This document shows, piece by piece, positions 1 through 8,335 of a stretch of 64,000 nucleotides of DNA. The notes beneath the pieces are model-generated. The model saw only the letters and a program-made list of their open reading frames with translations. It ran no database searches and was not told the origin of the DNA. The position numbers were made by a program, and so were the translations under genes. The stretch's first letter is position 1; every line of letters starts with the position of its first letter. The DNA comes from Clostridium thermopalmarium DSM 5974 (GTDB lineage Bacteria > Bacillota > Clostridia > Clostridiales > Clostridiaceae): contig NZ_PVXN01000037.1 of assembly GCF_002995795.1 (NCBI RefSeq), positions 1 through 64,000 of the forward strand, written 5' to 3'.

Positions 1-284
1 TTTCATTTTTAAACCCTAAATTTTTTCCAGTAAAAATCGGAATTTATATATTTCAATTATTATTCATCTAAACCATTACATATCAAGGGGCTACGCCCTA
101 TTTATTTTTTAATCTGCGAAACTTCTGATTATTTCTTCCTTATTAATCCTATATTAAAAATAGTATATGCAGTATTATATGCATATACAACTTCTTTCAT
201 TAAGTTTATATTAAAAAAGAATTAAATTTATTTTTTTCCTTATACTATTCTTAATAAAGTATAACCTTAAATGAGGTGAGATCT
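1..284. other. AT-rich non-coding stretch at window edge
   Basis: No convincing coding frame is visible. A short GC-rich hairpin (GGGGC, TAC loop, GCCC) lies near 87-99 and could be the end of a terminator for a gene outside the window. The last bases carry the ribosome binding site of the next gene. Confidence 0.4.
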
Positions 285-977
285 ATGAATGAAGCTCTTA
301 TAGTTCTTGTTAGAGGAATAATAGGCTTTTTTAGTTTATTGATTTTTGCCCGCATTCTAGGTAAACAGCAAATCAGTCAGCTTACTTTCTTTGACTATAT
401 ACTCGGAATAACCATAGGTTCTACAGCCTCTACTTTAACCACAGACTTAACGAGCACAGTCTGGTGCCATTGGGTTGGTCTGCTTACTTGGACTGTTTTA
501 TCTCTTATATTGCAATTTATTGCTCTAAAGTCCAAAAGGGCTTCAGATTATTTGGATGATAAACCTACAATAATAATTATGAATGGAAAAATATTAGAAT
601 CCTCCATGAAAAAATTGAGATATAGGTTAAGCGATCTTCTTGAACAATTAAGAGATAAAGGAGTTTTTGATTTAAATCAAGTAGCTTTTGCAATATTAGA
701 AAAAGATGGTCAACTATCTGTATTGAAAAAACCAGAGTATGAGCCTGTAACTCCAAAGGATTTAAACTTAACCGTTCCTCCTTCTTATTTAAGTTCAGAA
801 TTAATATATGATGGTATTGTTATTGAAGAAAACCTAAAAAAGGTTAACAAGGATATGAAATGGTTAGATCTTCAATTAAAAGCCCATAACGTAAAACATA
901 TATCTGATGTTTTTATAGCAACCTATAACCCACCAGATTCAATTTATATCGACCTTTACAAGGACCATATCCAGTAA
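285..977 (+). CDS. DUF421 (YetF-like) membrane protein
   Basis: This is a DUF421/YetF-family protein. The N-terminus has about three hydrophobic segments (residues 5-80) and is followed by a soluble C-terminal domain of about 140 residues, the usual arrangement of the family. The molecular function is not established; Bacillus relatives are linked to the spore or cell envelope. I chose ATG 285 over the in-frame GTG at 276 because GAGGTGAG at 273-280 then sits five bases upstream. The gene is followed after 19 bases by a DUF4363 gene, a common pairing in clostridia, so the two are probably co-transcribed and may act together at the membrane. Confidence 0.85.
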   Translation: MNEALIVLVRGIIGFFSLLIFARILGKQQISQLTFFDYILGITIGSTASTLTTDLTSTVWCHWVGLLTWTVLSLILQFIALKSKRASDYLDDKPTIIIMNGKILESSMKKLRYRLSDLLEQLRDKGVFDLNQVAFAILEKDGQLSVLKKPEYEPVTPKDLNLTVPPSYLSSELIYDGIVIEENLKKVNKDMKWLDLQLKAHNVKHISDVFIATYNPPDSIYIDLYKDHIQ

Positions 978-996
978 AAAGGAGGAAAATATAGAT

Positions 997-1362
997 ATGA
1001 AAAAATTCTTAGGCTATATGATACCTGTAGCTGCTTTAGCTATATTTATAGCTATTATGCTAAGCGGAAACTATTTAAAACAACCTTTCAACCCTTCTGA
1101 GGACGTAATAGGTTTCGTAAATGCTGCTATAGAAGATGTTCAATCTGAAAATTGGATAAAAGTTGAAAGTGACATATATAATATTGAAAAAGCGTGGAAT
1201 AAAATCATTCCTAGAATTCAATTTAGCGTAGAAAGAGATGAAATATATAACATAGGAATAAACATAGCTAGACTAAAAGGAGGTCTATCTTGTAAAGATA
1301 AACCATCAATTCTTACAGAACTATATGAACTTATAGAAAACTGGAACGAATTATCGAGATAA
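997..1362 (+). CDS. DUF4363 family protein
   Basis: A 121-residue protein with one N-terminal hydrophobic segment (about residues 4-23) and a mostly helical extracytoplasmic part, matching the DUF4363 family in size and in its position directly after a DUF421 gene. AAGGAGG stands about ten bases before the start. No catalytic residues are recognisable and the function is unknown. The stop codon region is overlapped by a hairpin that probably ends the two-gene operon. Confidence 0.7.
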   Translation: MKKFLGYMIPVAALAIFIAIMLSGNYLKQPFNPSEDVIGFVNAAIEDVQSENWIKVESDIYNIEKAWNKIIPRIQFSVERDEIYNIGINIARLKGGLSCKDKPSILTELYELIENWNELSR

Positions 1363-1394
1363 AGCTCCTAGTTGCAATACTTGGAGCTTTATTG
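1361..1394 (+). terminator. Terminator after the DUF421-DUF4363 pair
   Basis: The inverted repeat AAAGCTCC/GGAGCTTT at 1361-1368 and 1383-1390 is followed by a short T-rich stretch. Confidence 0.6.
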
Positions 1395-1409
1395 ATTTTC
1401 TATAAAGCA

Positions 1410-2354
1410 TTATTTCATAAATATAGATATACCTAATAATATTATATAGCATACATTCATTAGCACAAAATTTTTTACTGATATAACAAATGTTTCTGAC
1501 TTGCTAGGTTTGTTTTGAAATACTTTTATATTCTTTCTCACTGGAATTAAAGTAATGAGCATTAAAAATAGCTTAAAGGGAAGTATCTTTAATAATATTA
1601 ATAATATTATATCTACATATCCTATATAATACAAAATTTCAAATACTTTTAGTGCAGTTTTTTCACCTATATAATATGGCAAAGTAAATCTTTTGTTTTT
1701 TATATCTTCTTCTACATCACAAATATTATTTGCAAGCATGATGTTAGCAATTCCATTTATAAGAGGTATGCTTATTAAGAACATATATAATATTTCTCTT
1801 ATATTCATAGTGATGCCTAAAATATCATTATTATATGTTAATGAAAGTATTCCTGCATCATATACATGTATATATATTGATAAAAATGTAATTATGAATC
1901 CCATAAATATACCCGAAAAAATCTCTCCTAAAGGCATACGGGAAATTGGAATAGGCCCAAATGTATAAAGAATTCCTGCTATAAAGCATATTGCTCCTAC
2001 AAAAAGTACAACCAAATTTGTATTTAGCGCAAGAAATACACCAAATATTGTGGCAATGGTAAGTAAGATAAATATTATAGCTAGAGCTGTAGATTTTTTT
2101 ATATTATACTTTTCAATAGCATTTTTTACTTCGTAATTATACCCTCCATTAGCATGTGCCTTTCTATAATCACAATAATTATTGATTGCTGTTGTTGCCA
2201 TATCAAAGGTTATTAATGATATAAACATAATTATGAAATTTTTTAAACTAAAGCTCTCATACCTATACAAAGTATAAAGGGTTCCAAGGGTAAATGGTAT
2301 CACACTTGCAACCTTAGTTCGTATTTCAACATATTGAAAAAAAGCACGTAACAT
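1410..2354 (-). CDS. menA: UbiA-family prenyltransferase, MenA/DmkA-like
   Basis: Polytopic membrane protein of the UbiA superfamily with about eight to nine hydrophobic helices. The first aspartate-rich region reads NNYCDYRKAHANGG, close to the NDxxDxxxD motif of 1,4-dihydroxy-2-naphthoate prenyltransferases; the second lies in NNICDVEEDIKN. It probably attaches a polyprenyl tail to DHNA to make a demethylmenaquinone, as DmkA does in Listeria. ATG 2354 is preferred to the upstream GTG 2366 because GAGGGTG, overlapping the apbE stop, is then correctly spaced. It is translationally close to apbE and shares the locus with a polyprenyl diphosphate synthase and an NDH-2. No menB-F genes are present here, so the naphthoate precursor must come from elsewhere. 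Confidence 0.8.
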   Translation of the reverse strand: MLRAFFQYVEIRTKVASVIPFTLGTLYTLYRYESFSLKNFIIMFISLITFDMATTAINNYCDYRKAHANGGYNYEVKNAIEKYNIKKSTALAIIFILLTIATIFGVFLALNTNLVVLFVGAICFIAGILYTFGPIPISRMPLGEIFSGIFMGFIITFLSIYIHVYDAGILSLTYNNDILGITMNIREILYMFLISIPLINGIANIMLANNICDVEEDIKNKRFTLPYYIGEKTALKVFEILYYIGYVDIILLILLKILPFKLFLMLITLIPVRKNIKVFQNKPSKSETFVISVKNFVLMNVCYIILLGISIFMK

Positions 2355-2369
2355 CAATTTTATCACCCT

Positions 2370-3407
2370 CTAATTCACAAGAGTAAACTCATCATTAGTA
2401 ATTTTAAAATTATCTTTTATTCCTTCAGTTACATAAACCTTTTTATCTTTAGTAATAAATATGGCATCCACATTTTTAATGTTTTCAATAAAATCTATTC
2501 CGCCTTTTAAGCCCTTTGAAAATACAGAAGTTGAAAGAGCATCCCCATCTATAGATTTATCACTTATTATAGTTACTCCTGCTATTTCATTATCATAAGG
2601 ATATCCAGTAAAAGGATTCAAAATATGATGATACTTTTTACCGTCTTTTTCTATGAATCTTTCATATATACCTGATGTAACTACGGATTTATTTTCTACA
2701 TATATTGTTCCGACAATTTCTCCTCTTGACTGAAATGGATTTTGAATTCCTATTTTCCACAGCTCTCCATCCGGCTTTGTGCCTAGAGCAAATACGTTTC
2801 CTCCCAAATCTATAATTGCACTTTTTACACCTTCGTTTTTTAAAACTTCTGCAACAGCATCTGCTGCATATCCCTTTGCTATAGCACCAAGGTCAATAAT
2901 CATTTCCTTTTTCTTTAAAAATATAGTCTTATCTTTCTCGTTTAATTGTAAATCTTTATATCCTACAAGTTTAATTTTTTCATCTACTTCTGATTTAGTT
3001 GGAACCTTAGCCTCTGGAAGCCCTATACTCCAAAGCTTTACTATAGGACCTACTGTTATGTCGAAGCTTCCTTTTGTCAACTCAGAATATTCTAATCCCT
3101 TTTTAGTTATGGCGAATGTATCATCCTTGACCTTTACTGGCTTCTTTCCAGCAGCCTCATTCACCTTATCTAATTCCGTTCCTTGTTTATTTATACTTAC
3201 TTCACTTTCGATTTGCCTAATTCTATCAAACCCTTTAGAAATTATATTTTGATCTTTTTTATCATATAGAGAGATTTTAACTACTGTACCCATAAAAAAA
3301 TTAGTTCTGCTTATAGGCTCACTTGAATTATTTTTTGTACAAGCAACCATACTTATGCTGGATATAAATATGGTCAATACTAGCAGTACCTTTTTTATAT
3401 TATTCAT
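2370..3407 (-). CDS. apbE: FAD:protein FMN transferase (ApbE/FmnB-like lipoprotein)
   Basis: Transfers FMN from FAD to a Thr or Ser of target flavoproteins outside the membrane. A signal peptide with lipobox VAC (Cys 23) anchors it to the outer face. Family signs include the GAIAKGYAAD segment near the middle, the HHILNPFTGYP segment and the DGDALSTSVF metal/FAD site near the C-terminus. The length (345) is normal. It lies just downstream of the gene for an FMN-attachment lipoprotein, its probable substrate, and directly before menA with only three bases between. A terminator separates it from the substrate gene, so relative expression may be tuned. Confidence 0.92.
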   Translation of the reverse strand: MNNIKKVLLVLTIFISSISMVACTKNNSSEPISRTNFFMGTVVKISLYDKKDQNIISKGFDRIRQIESEVSINKQGTELDKVNEAAGKKPVKVKDDTFAITKKGLEYSELTKGSFDITVGPIVKLWSIGLPEAKVPTKSEVDEKIKLVGYKDLQLNEKDKTIFLKKKEMIIDLGAIAKGYAADAVAEVLKNEGVKSAIIDLGGNVFALGTKPDGELWKIGIQNPFQSRGEIVGTIYVENKSVVTSGIYERFIEKDGKKYHHILNPFTGYPYDNEIAGVTIISDKSIDGDALSTSVFSKGLKGGIDFIENIKNVDAIFITKDKKVYVTEGIKDNFKITNDEFTLVN

Positions 3408-3437
3408 TAAAAAAGTCCTCCTTCATGTGAATTAAGG

Positions 3438-3473
3438 AAAAAAACCTTAGACTTTGTATATCAAGCCTAAGGT
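3438..3473 (-). terminator. Terminator between FMN-lipoprotein gene and apbE
   Basis: The stem ACCTTAGGCTT/AAGTCTAAGGT (one mismatch) is followed on the minus strand by seven T. It should stop most transcripts of the lipoprotein gene before apbE, or let partial read-through reach apbE-menA. Confidence 0.75.
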
Positions 3474-3518
3474 CAAATTCTAATTAATTATATCAAATTT
3501 AAATTAATTGTCTAGTAA

Positions 3519-4034
3519 CTATTCTGCCATATCAATAGTTGCTACTGATGTATCTCCATTTTTTGCATTTTCAAGTGCTTTTCCAGCAAGTTTCTTAAAG
3601 TTCTCTACAGAATGAGTTGCACCTGCTACAGTATCCACAGCTTCTGGATCTTGTTTTTCAACTAATGAATCTTCTAATTCTTTAGTGTATTTAGCTGGAC
3701 CTGTTTTTACTTTTTCTTCCATCTTCTTGTTGTATTCAGCATCTTCTGACTTGAACTTTCCATCTTTATTTGTGTAATCAAAGTTAACTGCAACAATTTT
3801 TCCATCCTTAATTTCTACTTCAACAAATGGTTTCCAACCCTTATCATCAAAATCTTTAGCTTCTGCCTTATATGTTCCATCTTTTAAAGCTGATTCAGTC
3901 TTTGCAGTATCCTCAGTTTGAGTTTGATTTTGAGTATTTGTTTCACCAGATTCTTGTTTAGAACCACATCCAGCAAGTAATCCCGCACTTATAACAGTAG
4001 TAGCAAGTATTACAGATAACCACTTTTTCTTCAT
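3519..4034 (-). CDS. FMN-binding-domain lipoprotein (PplA-like electron carrier)
   Basis: A small lipoprotein with lipobox LLAGC (Cys 23), a Q/T/E-rich linker (residues about 25-50) and one FMN-binding domain. The covalent flavinylation motif is visible as DTVAGATHS, with Thr 140 the expected FMN attachment residue. In Listeria, PplA carries two such domains and passes electrons to extracellular acceptors; here only one is present. Its neighbours are the ApbE transferase that could flavinylate it and the divergent NDH-2. The assignment to electron export is inferred from context; single-domain FMN-bind lipoproteins also occur with other redox partners. Confidence 0.85.
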   Translation of the reverse strand: MKKKWLSVILATTVISAGLLAGCGSKQESGETNTQNQTQTEDTAKTESALKDGTYKAEAKDFDDKGWKPFVEVEIKDGKIVAVNFDYTNKDGKFKSEDAEYNKKMEEKVKTGPAKYTKELEDSLVEKQDPEAVDTVAGATHSVENFKKLAGKALENAKNGDTSVATIDMAE

Positions 4035-4435
4035 TTATTAATCCTCCTATTGATTAATTTAGTTTGTGAAATATCAAACAAAATTTTTAAGCTTATTTTA
4101 ATTTAAGTCAACTTTTTTTGCAATTCAATTATACTATACTTCCTTTACATTTAGACATTTGAATTTTTAATGCTATATTAGATTTCCTTATATCAAATTC
4201 AATATTTTTTTTGTACTACCTTAGTATTTTCAATGGATACAAGGGTTTAGATATATTTTTTATATATAAGCTTTCCTTATTATACATATGGACATACAGC
4301 TAATTTAAATATAAAATTCTATTCAGACAACAAATTTATTTCAGTTTTTATTTCGTTATTATTATTTTATTAATGTTTATTTTTTATTAATATTATTTTA
4401 TTAATGTTTATTTATATGATAAGAGGTGATTTTAA
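4035..4435. promoter_or_regulatory. Divergent promoter region with a 22-base direct repeat
   Basis: About 400 bases separate the FMN-lipoprotein gene from ndh2 and hold no gene. Two identical 22-base AT-rich copies (4361-4382 and 4392-4413, core ATTAATGTTTATTT) sit immediately upstream of the ndh2 ribosome binding site. Their position suggests an operator or a spacer duplication; no known binding consensus was matched. Confidence 0.45.
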
Positions 4436-6307
4436 ATGTCAGCAAACACAAAGATATTAATCTTGGGTGCCGGCTATGGTGGAGTTCATGTAGCTAAAAA
4501 GCTTGCAAAAAAATACAAAAAAAATGATTCTATAGAAATTACACTAATCGACAAAAACCCTTTCCATACTTTAATGACAGAGCTTCATGAAGTAGCTGGT
4601 GGAAGAGTTCATCCTGAATCTGTTCAAATTGAGTTAAGCAAAATATTTGGCAGAACTAAAGTTAATGTGGTTACAGACTATATTGAGAAAGTAGACACAG
4701 ATAAAAAGGTAGTAACCACTTCCTACGGCAAATACGAGTATGACTATTTAGTTATAGGTACAGGTTCCGAACCTGCTTTCTTCGGCGTTCCAGGAGTAAA
4801 AGAGAACGGATTTACTCTTTGGTCTTTTGAAGATGCAATAAGGATAAGAGAGCACATTCAAACTATGTTCTCTTTAGCATCAAAAGAAAGAAATGAAAAG
4901 AAGAGAAAAGAAATGCTTACTTTTGTAGTGGCCGGTTCTGGATTTACTGGAATTGAAATGGCTGGAGAACTTCTTGAATGGAAAAGCAAACTAGCTAGAG
5001 AGTATAATGTAGATGAAAAAGAGGTAAAATTATTAGTAGTAGAAGCAATGTCTACTATCTTAAATATGCTTGATAGAGGTCAGGCCGATAAAGCAGAAAA
5101 ATATATGAAAAAGCACGGTATGGAGATATTAAAAGATTCTCCTATTGTAGAAGTTAATAAAAACAGCATAAAGTTGAAGGACGGAAAAGAAATTCCAACT
5201 CAAACACTTATCTGGACTTGTGGTATACAAGCTAATCAAGAATCTAGCGAATATGGATTACAAAGCGGAAGAGCTGGAAGACTTATTGCAAATGAGTTTA
5301 TGCAAGCATCTGGCAAAAAAGATGTATTTGTAGTTGGTGACATAGCTTATTATGAGGAAGAACCAGGACGTGGAACCCCTCAAATAGTTGAAGCAGCTCT
5401 TCAAACTGGAGATACAATAGTAAAAAATATAATTGCCTCTATAGAAAACACAAAAATGACTAAATTTAAATCAAACTATCATGGCTTTATGGTTTCAATT
5501 GGAGGAAAATATTGCGTAGCCAATCTTTCTGGAATAAAATTATCTGGATTCTTTGCTATGCTTATGAAGCACTTAGTTAACCTCCACTATCTTTGGGGAG
5601 TAAACGGAATTAATGCTTGTTATCATTATCTAATTCATGAATTCTTCTCAATAGAAGATAAAAGAAATATAATGAGAGGTCACTTATCCTCTAAAGGAAA
5701 TAGATTATGGCTTGTTCCATTAAGATTGTTTATGGGAGTTATTTGGCTTTTAGAAGGTTTAGAGAAATTTGTTGGAGAAAGTACTTGGGCTGATAAAGGA
5801 TTTAAAGCTTTATTAAATGGTCCTGCTTCTGATAGTTGGATTAAGGCCGGAAATATTAAAATGCCTTTTGAATGGCTTCAAACTGCCGCTAACTCTGGAG
5901 CATCAGAAGCTGCATCCACTGCTAGCGAGACTGCTACACCAATATTAAGCCATATGCCAAGTTTTTACAGTACAATAATGAAGATTATGATACCAAGCCC
6001 TGAAATCGCTGTTTGGTTCCAAAGAATGGTTGTTTGCATTGAAATAGGTATAGGTCTTGCTTTACTTGCAGGTTTATTTACATTCTTAGCAAGTGCCGCA
6101 TCAGCATTTATGGTTACTAACTTTATTCTTTCAGCAATGGCTGGATGGGATATACTATGGTATTTCTTTGGTGCTATAGCTCTAATGGGTGGAGCAGGTA
6201 GAACCTTTGGATTAGATTACTGGGTAATACCATGGATAAGTAAAACATTAAGTAATTGGTGGTTTGGAAAGAGAGTTCCTGTTTATAATCAAAAAACATC
6301 TCTTTAA
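4436..6307 (+). CDS. ndh2: Membrane-anchored type II NADH dehydrogenase (Ndh2-like)
   Basis: The N-terminal 400 residues form a two-dinucleotide-fold flavoprotein: GAGYGGVHVAKKL binds FAD, VAGSGFTGIEMAGEL binds NADH and VFVVGDIA closes the FAD site. The C-terminal part (about 430-610) adds four hydrophobic segments of DoxX type. Ordinary NDH-2 is about 400 residues long; a long version with a membrane domain is the form described for Listeria FLEET. It is expected to oxidise cytosolic NADH and reduce a quinone in the membrane without pumping protons. It is divergent from the FMN-lipoprotein/apbE/menA genes and is followed by a polyprenyl synthase. The start is supported by AGAGGTGA. Confidence 0.88.
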   Translation: MSANTKILILGAGYGGVHVAKKLAKKYKKNDSIEITLIDKNPFHTLMTELHEVAGGRVHPESVQIELSKIFGRTKVNVVTDYIEKVDTDKKVVTTSYGKYEYDYLVIGTGSEPAFFGVPGVKENGFTLWSFEDAIRIREHIQTMFSLASKERNEKKRKEMLTFVVAGSGFTGIEMAGELLEWKSKLAREYNVDEKEVKLLVVEAMSTILNMLDRGQADKAEKYMKKHGMEILKDSPIVEVNKNSIKLKDGKEIPTQTLIWTCGIQANQESSEYGLQSGRAGRLIANEFMQASGKKDVFVVGDIAYYEEEPGRGTPQIVEAALQTGDTIVKNIIASIENTKMTKFKSNYHGFMVSIGGKYCVANLSGIKLSGFFAMLMKHLVNLHYLWGVNGINACYHYLIHEFFSIEDKRNIMRGHLSSKGNRLWLVPLRLFMGVIWLLEGLEKFVGESTWADKGFKALLNGPASDSWIKAGNIKMPFEWLQTAANSGASEAASTASETATPILSHMPSFYSTIMKIMIPSPEIAVWFQRMVVCIEIGIGLALLAGLFTFLASAASAFMVTNFILSAMAGWDILWYFFGAIALMGGAGRTFGLDYWVIPWISKTLSNWWFGKRVPVYNQKTSL

Positions 6308-6366
6308 GAATTTAGATAAAATAGAATGATTTTAAATTAATATGCTAATAATAATTTGCTTTAATA

Positions 6367-6392
6367 TAGGTAGAGTGAACTTCACTCTACCT
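6367..6392 (+). promoter_or_regulatory. Perfect hairpin between ndh2 and the polyprenyl synthase gene
   Basis: AGGTAGAGTGAA and TTCACTCTACCT (6368-6379 and 6381-6392) form a perfect palindrome around a single C. No T-run follows, so it may be an RNA processing or stability hairpin, a weak attenuator, or a DNA operator for the downstream gene. Confidence 0.5.
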
Positions 6393-6431
6393 TATGATTA
6401 CTTATAAAAAAGTAATGTAGAGGATGATGAT

Positions 6432-7397
6432 ATGGATAAAATATGGGACAATTATAAAGATATAAAAGATGAATTAAATAATGTTATTTCTTTCATGGAA
6501 AAGAGCGTAAAATGCAAAGATAAAAAAATAGAAAATTCCATTAAAGAGCTAATTCATTCTGGTGGAAAGATGCTTAGACCTGCATTTGTTATAATATCCT
6601 CTCACTTTGGAAATTATGATAAAGAAAAGACTAAAATTTTAGCCTCTGTAATCGAAATGCTTCATATGGCAACCTTAGTTCATGATGATGTTATAGATGA
6701 TTCTAAAACAAGGCGAGGCAAGGAAACTATTCAATCAAAATATGGTAAAGATTATGCGGTATATATTGGAGATTTTCTTTTTTGTGTATGCTTTAAAATT
6801 TTAGCTTCTTCTTCAAGTCTTCAAAGTATAAAAATAGACAGCAACTCCATGTCTAGAATTTGCTTAGGAGAAATAAACCAATTGAATTCAATGTTCGATA
6901 CAAAGTTATCTGTAAAAGACTACCTAAATAGAATTTCTGGCAAAACAGCTGAACTATTTTCCCTTTCTCTATACACAGGTGCTGCTGAAAGCGGATGCAG
7001 CGATGCTCTTTCAAAACAATTTTGGAAAATAGGTCATAATATTGGAATGGCTTTTCAAATTATAGATGATGTTTTAGATTATGTAGGTACTGATGATTCT
7101 ATAAAAAAGCCTGCAGCAAGCGACTTAAAGCAAGGAATATTCACACTTCCATTTATATATGCTGCAAAGAAGAATAGAAATGCTTTCAAACATTATTTAG
7201 AAAAAGAAAGCTTTTCAGATGAAGATGTAAAGAATATTATATCTTTAGTAAATAAATATGAAGGTATTAAAGATGCAAAAGAGCTTGCAAATAAATATAC
7301 AAAGAAAGCTTTTAAATTAATCGATAATCTTCCAGAAAACCCCTACAAAACAGTATTAAAAGAAGTTGCAGAAAAACTTCTCTTAAGATCATACTAA
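6432..7397 (+). CDS. Polyprenyl diphosphate synthase, long-chain (HepT/DmkB-like)
   Basis: A trans-isoprenyl diphosphate synthase that extends allylic diphosphates with IPP. The first Asp-rich motif is HDDVIDDSKTRRG, and the second is IIDDVLDYVG, preceded by GKTAELF. The length (321) fits heptaprenyl synthase component II or related medium/long-chain synthases. It should supply the quinone tail used by the MenA-like protein in the same locus. No component I gene is nearby, so it may be homomeric or use a distant partner. It starts 125 bases after ndh2 with its own GAGGATGATG ribosome binding site. Confidence 0.85.
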   Translation: MDKIWDNYKDIKDELNNVISFMEKSVKCKDKKIENSIKELIHSGGKMLRPAFVIISSHFGNYDKEKTKILASVIEMLHMATLVHDDVIDDSKTRRGKETIQSKYGKDYAVYIGDFLFCVCFKILASSSSLQSIKIDSNSMSRICLGEINQLNSMFDTKLSVKDYLNRISGKTAELFSLSLYTGAAESGCSDALSKQFWKIGHNIGMAFQIIDDVLDYVGTDDSIKKPAASDLKQGIFTLPFIYAAKKNRNAFKHYLEKESFSDEDVKNIISLVNKYEGIKDAKELANKYTKKAFKLIDNLPENPYKTVLKEVAEKLLLRSY

Positions 7398-7430
7398 AAG
7401 GACAGTGCATTGTTTTGCACTGCCCTTTTT
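7396..7430. terminator. Bidirectional terminator between polyprenyl synthase and lysR
   Basis: AAAAGGACAGTGCA/TGCACTGCCCTTTT (7396-7409, 7416-7429) has one internal mismatch. A T-run on either strand serves both convergent genes. Confidence 0.85.
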
Positions 7431-7435
7431 AATCA

Positions 7436-8332
7436 TTAAAATTTACTTAATATTTTCTTAGTTTCTCTTTTAAATATATCTATCAATTTCTTATATTTGC
7501 TATAACTATTCTTATTATAAGAAAAGAATATATCATATTTAAAAGATAGATCTTCCACCTCAAAAGTCTTTATTATGCCCTTCTCAATTTCTTCTTTAAC
7601 AGAATTTTTAGGAAGGAGACTTATATCATCAGTCTTTTCCACAGACTCCTTAGCTATGCATATAGAATTAGCAGTGAATACAAGCTGCAACTCCTCTATA
7701 TTAACCCCTTTAGATTTAAGGCCGTAATTGAGTGCTGAATATATATCTGGTCCATCACCTAATAATACAAAGAAATACTTTGAGAGCTCCTTGGCAGAGA
7801 TCTTATCCCCAATATCTATGCTAGGATTAGCTACAAATATTAATTCACCGGTACCTACTTTAAAGCTAGTTATGTTATCTGTTTCTATGCTCTCGTAAGT
7901 TACAGCCACATCTGATAGATTTTTATCTAGTTCTACCTGAATATTGTCTTGGGGCATATTATTAAGCTTAAAAAACCATTGAGGATTTATATCCTTTATA
8001 GCAAGCAGAACTTCTAGAATAATAGAGTCAATTTCAGAAGAAGATGATGAAACTACAAAAGTACTTCTATGCTCCTTTATGTTAGAAATATCCTCTAATA
8101 TTCTATCATATGCTCTAATCATAGTTTTCACATGCCTGAGTATCATTTCTCCTTCTTCTGTAAGAGTAGCCCCTTTGTTACTCCTCTCAAGAAGAGGTAT
8201 TCCCAGCTCTTGCTCAAGTTTTGAAATACGTTGGCTAAGAGCTGACTGAGATATATGAGAAAGTCCCGCTACCTTGGATATACTTTTTAAAGTTGCAACA
8301 TCATAAAAATTCTTTAGAAATTGAATATCCAT
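7436..8332 (-). CDS. LysR-family transcriptional regulator
   Basis: The N-terminal winged helix-turn-helix spans about residues 1-60 (FYDVATLKSISKVA, SQSALSQRISKLEQELG) and is followed by a linker helix and a periplasmic-binding-like effector domain. The length of 298 is standard. The start codon lies three bases after the ileS stop, so it is probably co-transcribed with ileS under its T-box. That is an unusual arrangement for a LysR gene, which more often faces a divergent target. Its target is unknown; the convergent electron-transfer locus is one neighbour candidate, but nothing in the sequence proves it. Confidence 0.85.
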   Translation of the reverse strand: MDIQFLKNFYDVATLKSISKVAGLSHISQSALSQRISKLEQELGIPLLERSNKGATLTEEGEMILRHVKTMIRAYDRILEDISNIKEHRSTFVVSSSSSEIDSIILEVLLAIKDINPQWFFKLNNMPQDNIQVELDKNLSDVAVTYESIETDNITSFKVGTGELIFVANPSIDIGDKISAKELSKYFFVLLGDGPDIYSALNYGLKSKGVNIEELQLVFTANSICIAKESVEKTDDISLLPKNSVKEEIEKGIIKTFEVEDLSFKYDIFFSYNKNSYSKYKKLIDIFKRETKKILSKF

Positions 8333-8335
8333 ATA

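Noticed and set aside
1693-1968. Plus-strand open frame inside the prenyltransferase gene
   Set aside because: It is antisense to a well supported membrane enzyme, has no ribosome binding site and no family features.
2779-3252. 157-residue plus-strand frame inside apbE
   Set aside because: Shadow of the apbE coding sequence; the motifs of ApbE are all on the minus strand.
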